From assembly GCF_000003605.2 (NCBI RefSeq), contig NW_003114958.1, positions 366,247-376,323 on the forward strand: 10,077 nucleotides of DNA. The letters are read 5' to 3'. The stretch comes from Saccoglossus kowalevskii. Lineage: Eukaryota > Hemichordata > Enteropneusta > Harrimaniidae. Of the stretch, positions 7,214 to 10,077 are shown one piece after another. The notes beneath the pieces are model-generated. The model searched no databases and was not told where the DNA came from. It worked only from the letters and a program-made list of their open reading frames with translations. A program made the position numbers and the translations under genes. Within the stretch, counting starts at the first letter, position 1; each line of letters starts with the position of its first letter.

Positions 7214-7303
7214 TTTATTTGTTGAGTGTGTTTGCGACCTTACTCTGACGTCTTCAGGTGCGCTATAGAAGGAAGTATGTGATTAGTTGACTAAACCAAT
7301 CAG
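7207..7303 (-). promoter_or_regulatory. TATA-less promoter: CCAAT, CRE-like and YY1-like sites
   Basis: Reading the minus strand: an inverted CCAAT box (CTGATTGG, 7303-7296, NF-Y type) 83-90 bases before the ATG; an AP-1-like TTAGTCAA (7294-7287); a CRE-like AGACGTCA (7253-7246, 7 of 8 matches to TGACGTCA); then AAAATGGCGG (7216-7207), a YY1-type motif overlapping the start codon. CpG is locally enriched. This is a familiar arrangement for housekeeping-type animal promoters, with transcription likely starting between about 7245 and 7220. Confidence 0.5.
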
Positions 7304-7800
7304 AGGAGGTCTCGTTGAAATCGCGGTTACATAGGCATTGGTTCAGATGTATGTGGCGATAGTTAAAAATATACCGAATCACAAGTACGTAACAAAAACA
7401 TAGTGAAATAAATATATAAAATGAAATACACGTCGAACAATACATCAGATTTTAATCAGATTGTGTATACACTGTACCTAATGCGATTACCTATACTTTG
7501 CTAGTTTCTTTTTTCATTTGTAACAATATTCAAATTGAACACTATGGTTGATGGCAATAGAAATTTTCTAGAGAGCTGAATATTACATACAAAGTTAAGG
7601 CGTCTCAATCTTTAAACCAGAAGCACATAACGAAGAGCTTGGAAAACTACTTAGTACGTGACGGCAGTGTCTTTTCAAAACGTTAGATTTCGATATCACA
7701 GCTGATCAAAGACTGCTTGGCGATATATCAGTCAATCAATCAAATATGTATTTTACCTAATAATGTACACTTGTAATTTACAAAACAAATTAAAAGAATC
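7304..7800. other. Stretch upstream of the minus-strand promoter, nothing identified
   Basis: No gene is supported. A 60-codon minus frame at 7263-7445 overlaps the promoter and has random AT-rich content. CAGTCAATCAATCAAAT near 7729-7745 is a short imperfect repeat. Otherwise unremarkable. Confidence 0.45.
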
Positions 7801-7815
7801 AATTACAAATAGGTA

Positions 7816-7817
<2 letters not shown>

Positions 7818-7847
<30 letters not shown>
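7818..7847. repeat. (TAA)10 microsatellite, LINE tail
   Basis: Ten perfect TAA units. On the minus strand it reads (TTA)n and begins seven bases after the last stop codon of the retrotransposon remnant, so it is best read as that element's 3' simple-repeat tail. Short microsatellite tails are known for several non-LTR clades such as CR1, L2 and RTE. Confidence 0.9.
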
Positions 7848-7851
<4 letters not shown>

Positions 7852-8229
7852 TGATTATTGAATTAATTTTTCTTTCATTTTTAACTTAAATTATTTCCTT
7901 GATGAAATGTCTTCTATATTCTGTGGTAGCTGGTTCCAGAGCTTGGGGCCAGTATTTTTAATAGAATGTTGACCTGCATTAATACGGTACTTTGGAATGA
8001 TTAAATTTTCTTTGGTTTGGAGCCTAGTATCATACTTTTTGGGTACATGCTGAAAGTGTTGGGATATAGAATTAGGAAAATGTCCATGAATACTATCAAA
8101 AACGAAAAGGGCTAATTGGAACTAGTGTTGTTTGTATATATCAAGTATATTATAGCTGTTAAGGTAGCGAGAAGGTTTTTGTGACGTTTTCGAATAAATC
8201 ATTCTCTGTCTGTTGTCTTGTTCAGAAGA
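7818..8229 (-). mobile_element. 3' fragment of a non-LTR retrotransposon (LINE), decayed
   Basis: On the minus strand a single frame from about 8229 to 7855 encodes the C-terminal region that follows the reverse transcriptase domain in many LINE ORF2 proteins. In order: RMIYSKT, YNILDIYKQ, FQLALFVFDSIHGHFP, KKYDTRLQTKENLIIPKYR, a Ser-Ile-Lys segment, the signature GPKLWNQLP, then ISS and FKLKMKEKLIQ before the final TAA. Two in-frame stops, TAG at 8124-8122 and TAA at 7893-7891, show that it is dead, but no frameshift is needed over this span. The catalytic reverse transcriptase and endonuclease parts are absent, as expected of 5' truncation during insertion. The 3' untranslated region is nearly nil before the (TTA)n tail. 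I could not see a clear target-site duplication. The clade cannot be fixed by eye. Confidence 0.85.
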
Positions 8230-8312
8230 GTAATTTAGCTTATATATTTCAAAAGACTAAGTATAGAGGTACAAGTTCGCACAAACTGGACAGTCATTGT
8301 TTACATAATTAT

Positions 8313-8404
8313 CACGTGACATCAAAAATGGCGAATCTTGTAAAAATGACTAAGTCCTCGATTGCGAGAGCACATTGCGGAATTTCCTGGTGAAATTTAC
8401 GTCA
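8313..8404 (+). promoter_or_regulatory. Candidate promoter: E-box CACGTGAC, ATGGCG, TTACGTCA
   Basis: CACGTGAC (8313-8320, USF/MITF-type E-box) is followed by AAAAATGGCG (YY1-like, 8325-8333) and later by TTACGTCA (8397-8404, CRE/ATF-like). The same CACGTGAC occurs at about 3104-3111, upstream of the cysteine-rich gene. CpG is locally raised. The cluster suggests a transcription start region just 3' of the LINE fragment on the + coordinate axis. Confidence 0.3.
8328..8393 (+). CDS. Candidate short first exon, MANLVKMTKSS
   Basis: Unrecognised. ATG at 8328 in strong Kozak context (AAAATGG) opens 21 codons ending at TGA 8391-8393; a possible donor, CTG/GTGAAA, overlaps that stop (exon end 8389, phase 2). 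The peptide is basic and short (MANLVKMTKSSIARAHC). The start context and the E-box upstream are the only support. It may simply be a YY1-like motif in a non-coding leader. Confidence 0.22.
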   Translation: MANLVKMTKSSIARAHCGISW

Positions 8405-8631
8405 TGCATTGTCCGTAATCAAGTCCATTGAAATGCGTCTCCGATAATCAAAAGACCTATTATTCCGATTTCTATGCAGGTTTGTTTTTTTGTCCTCAAA
8501 TTATTTCATACTTGGCACCTTTAACAGACTTTTATTCTGTGACAAAGCATTTTCTTTAAAAACCCAGACATAATTCGCACCATCATTATCTTTTGATAAC
8601 TGCGAGTTTGAATGTCCTAGTCCGAACGCAC

Positions 8632-8895
8632 TTGATTTGGCGGCGGTCCCAATGAGTCGTACTCAATCGAAACTTCAATTCGAGAAAAACGCGAAAAACA
8701 GTCTTGGTTAATAAAACACTGTAGATTTGCTGCATTATTATAAATATACACTAAAAAATGGCCAAACATATTAACCACTGATATCATAGAGCTCATAAAG
8801 AGTGTCAGATAATGAATAATTTCAAGCTCGAGCGTGAAAAATGAAGAAAACTGCTGGCATTTGAGTCCCCACTCCAGGAACGTTCGGGTTTCCAT
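8632..8895 (-). CDS. Candidate first exon of a membrane protein, METRTFLEWG
   Basis: Unrecognised. On the minus strand ATG at 8895-8893 has an excellent Kozak context (AACAATGG). It opens METRTFLEWGLKCQQF, a long hydrophobic segment (IIHYLTLFMSSMISVVNMFG then HFLVYIY, about residues 26-52) and a polar part ending IEYDSLGPPPNQ. The exon could end at CAA/GTGCGT (8632), a fair donor; unspliced, the frame stops at 8617 after seven more bases of coding sequence and four residues. An in-frame upstream Met extends it to 8934. The membrane segment superficially resembles a first helix of a multi-span protein, but no family motif supports that. Codon use is mixed and includes CpG codons. Partner exons would lie at lower coordinates and were not found. 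Confidence 0.3.
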
Positions 8896-8984
8896 TGTTA
8901 TGCAAACGAACAACGAGGGATAAGCCTCTGACAAACATTACTGTCCCACTGTACACGCTGACAGTTTACAAACAAGCTAATCCT

Positions 8985-9134
8985 TCAAGTGTCTCTGATA
9001 AGTGATCTAATAAAACGGTTTTCATGGTGAAATAAAATGGCCGATGTTTGAAACAAAAATTGCTGTGTCAGAGTGCGACACTGAGTGGCAGATTGTTCTT
9101 CATCTGTCAAAGCTTTCTTTCTTTTCTTCGCCAT
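8985..9134 (-). CDS. Candidate small protein or first exon, MAKKRKKALTDEEQ
   Basis: Unrecognised. On the minus strand ATG at 9134-9132 has a good start context (GCAATGGCG). It opens 49 codons to TGA at 8987-8985. The N-terminus, MAKKRKKALTDEEQSATQCR, has a basic cluster that could be a nuclear localisation signal followed by an acidic helix, and continues TLTQQFLFQTSAILFHHENR. The opening reads like real protein; the end is less certain. No good splice donor lies within it, so it is either a complete 49-residue peptide or a first exon with a non-consensus donor. A CpG-rich block (9222-9410) stands directly upstream and could be its promoter. Confidence 0.33.
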   Translation of the reverse strand: MAKKRKKALTDEEQSATQCRTLTQQFLFQTSAILFHHENRFIRSLIRDT

Positions 9135-9221
9135 TGCGTTAGAAAACATGGTATAAGTAAAATAGAATATTGACTTGGAAAATAAAACGATTTAAAAGAA
9201 AGTTGCGCAAATTTACAGTAC

Positions 9222-9410
9222 TCATTTCGCACCACCTCCCGCCCGCTCCCGCTTTCCAATCACCTTTTTTCTCGCTTTTTTGACCGCTTGTTGAATTTGA
9301 CCGGACAATTCCCGCTTTATTTTCGACCGCGCAAACTCCGAAATATCACCGCTCGCTCGCACGCATTTAAAATTCGGACTAACAGAAAAATTTCCGAGGT
9401 TCACATTGTC
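9222..9410. promoter_or_regulatory. CpG-rich island-like block
   Basis: About 17 CpG dinucleotides fall in 190 bases at near-even GC, in sharp contrast to the AT-rich surroundings, including CGCTCGCTCGCACGC near 9350. It lies about 90 bases upstream of the minus-strand ATG at 9134 and about 120 bases beyond the end of the next gene (9527), which fits a promoter between two minus-strand genes. The basic open frame inside it has no ATG and is taken as non-coding. Confidence 0.4.
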
Positions 9411-9525
9411 TTATAATTGTCTTTATGGTTTTTATAGATGTTGAACAGCTGACAAAAGTTCATATACTTTTTGTTTTAACTATCTATAATTATATGCACG
9501 CAACGATTTGGCTTGGACTGAATAT

Positions 9526-9531
9526 TTTATT
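9526..9531 (-). terminator. AATAAA polyadenylation signal overlapping a stop codon
   Basis: TTTATT on + reads AATAAA on the minus strand, and its TAA is the stop codon of the two-exon gene (9529-9527). A TTGCGTGC stretch about 25-35 bases downstream could serve the cleavage site. Overlap of stop and signal is uncommon and leaves almost no 3' UTR. Confidence 0.35.
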
Positions 9532-9873
9532 TTAAACAATATTCTGACGTGAAATACAAAATGTATTTCAACACAAGTACGACATGGTTGTCTGGGTTTT
9601 CTTTCCTGAGTATTGAGTCTTCGCGATGTGTTCCGAGGCGAAGACAAGCTGAAGGACCATGAAGCTGAATGGCAGTTCCATGCATGGGCTGACGGAAAGA
9701 AAATATTTCTAAGCCTAAAATAAAACCTCGTCTTTCGTTGATAATTTCGATTGTTTGGAATGTCTGTACACCGTGTCCCAATAATTTGTTTGGAATGTCG
9801 ATCCCGTTGGTTTCTCCCACAGTCAGCTGGCATTGGTATCGCTGGGTGTATATGATAGAGCACAGTCCCTCCA
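9527..9873 (-). CDS. Exon 2 (last) of an unrecognised 122-codon protein
   Basis: Unrecognised. After the acceptor ACTCTATCCACAG (AG at 9875-9874) the minus-strand frame runs 114 full codons to TAA at 9529-9527. Blocks along it: EGLCSIIYTQRYQCQL, TVGETNGIDIPNKLLGHG, VQTFQTIEIINERRGFILG, LEIFSFRQPMHGTAIQLHG, CLRLGTHREDSILRKENPD and VVLVLKYILYF. Codon use is balanced, composition is that of a folded soluble protein, and GC is well above the flanks. A 14-bp direct repeat (GACATTCCAAACAA on minus, about 9799-9786 and 9763-9750) yields IDIPNK and TFQTI in two frames. There is no signal peptide. The product is probably intracellular; I assign no function. An alternative frame over the same region is rich in Arg and Ser and is judged a shadow. 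Confidence 0.5.
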
Positions 9874-9952
9874 CTGTGGATAGAGTTGTGCAACCAAATT
9901 TGCCGAGTTCGCAGTTTTTCGCCGATAAAAAATAACTAAGACAAAAACTCAC

Positions 9953-9974
9953 GGCATTTTTGTAATAAAGACAT
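9953..9974 (-). CDS. Exon 1 of the 122-codon protein, MSLLQKC
   Basis: On the minus strand ATG at 9974-9972 (A at -3) starts MSLLQKC and ends after one extra base at C/GTGAGT, a consensus donor (GT at 9952-9951). Joining across a 79-bp intron (9952-9874) restores CTG, Leu, in phase with exon 2, so the N-terminus reads MSLLQKCLEGLCSIIYTQ, a smooth amphipathic helix. That a seven-codon exon with a perfect donor lands in the right phase is the main support. An unspliced frame through the intron is also open but has no ATG. The small intron is near the lower end for animals. Confidence 0.45.
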
Positions 9975-9991
9975 TATTTTCTATCAATAAT

Positions 9992-10001
9992 CCGCCCAAA
10001 A
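9992..10001 (-). promoter_or_regulatory. GC-box/E2F-like site before the two-exon gene
   Basis: CCGCCCAAAA on + reads TTTTGGGCGG on minus, combining an Sp1-type GGGCGG with an E2F-like TTTTGGG, 18-27 bases before the ATG at 9974. Most of the promoter would lie beyond the window edge. A single site, so only suggestive. Confidence 0.3.
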
Positions 10002-10077
10002 TAGGAACATTTCTACTAATTCTTGTGTTTTTTCGACGTTTTTTGAAAAACCTGCGATTAGACTGCGAAAGTAGAAC

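Noticed and set aside
5227-8193. 13-mer GTGACGTTTTCGA present at 5227-5239 and 8181-8193
   Set aside because: About one such coincidence is expected in a 10-kb window, and flanking bases do not match.
9222-9404. Basic minus-strand frame (KIKRELSGQIQQAVKKARKK) in the CpG-rich block
   Set aside because: It has no ATG in frame, and its lysine/arginine content follows from the local CpG and A-rich composition; it is better explained as promoter DNA.
9480-9893. Second minus-strand frame over the two-exon gene, rich in Arg and Ser
   Set aside because: Its composition is typical of a shadow frame. The overlapping frame ending at 9527 has better codon use and a phase-consistent first exon.
9693-9935. 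Plus-strand frame opposite the two-exon gene (VSWHWYRWVYM)
   Set aside because: It lacks an ATG near its start and good acceptor or donor sites; it is antisense to the better minus-strand frame.
1-10077. Any prokaryotic-type defence, CRISPR, phage or operon system
   Set aside because: There are no long ORFs, ribosome binding sites or clustered genes. Introns, AATAAA signals and a LINE show the sequence is from an animal genome.

Overview
The window looks like nuclear DNA of a multicellular animal. It is AT-rich (roughly two thirds A+T by eye), has no long reading frames, carries GT-AG introns, AATAAA signals and simple repeats, and contains a decayed non-LTR retrotransposon. One dispersed-type repeat (2240-2485), with its GTCGAAAAA blocks and GGACGACACCGGAC tail, reminds me of interspersed repeats of bivalves and other molluscs. 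A marine lophotrochozoan is therefore my guess, not a result. I see no tRNA, rRNA, CRISPR array, operon or prokaryotic system.

Layout. 1-2240 is gene-poor, with a hairpin at 1198-1236 and a small CpG/GC-box patch near 1880-1985. 2240-2485 is a repeat with an internal 102-bp duplication. 2538-2670 looks like a TATA promoter with ATG-AAG directly before a consensus splice donor. 2968-3098 is a degenerate 64-65-bp tandem repeat. 3139-3690 holds the best spliced gene on the + strand: two terminal exons of a small cysteine-rich protein, a 159-bp GT-AG intron, a stop and two AATAAA signals. 4230-5511 holds three weaker exon candidates, a G-tract and a hairpin. 6121-6540 is a pyrimidine-rich tract without a gene. 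7082-7303 is a convincing minus-strand gene start with CCAAT, CRE-like and YY1-like sites around a strong Kozak ATG. 7818-8229 is the 3' end of a LINE on the minus strand with a (TAA)n tail. 8313-9134 holds three candidate first exons near CpG and ATGGCG signals. 9526-10001 holds a compact two-exon minus-strand gene of about 122 codons that I do not recognise.

None of the protein-coding genes is recognised as a known family, and no functional link between them is claimed. Most are incomplete because partner exons lie outside the window or cannot be found by eye. The firmest calls are the LINE fragment, the microsatellite, the 3' end of the cysteine-rich gene, the minus-strand first exon at 7213 and the two-exon gene at 9527-9974.
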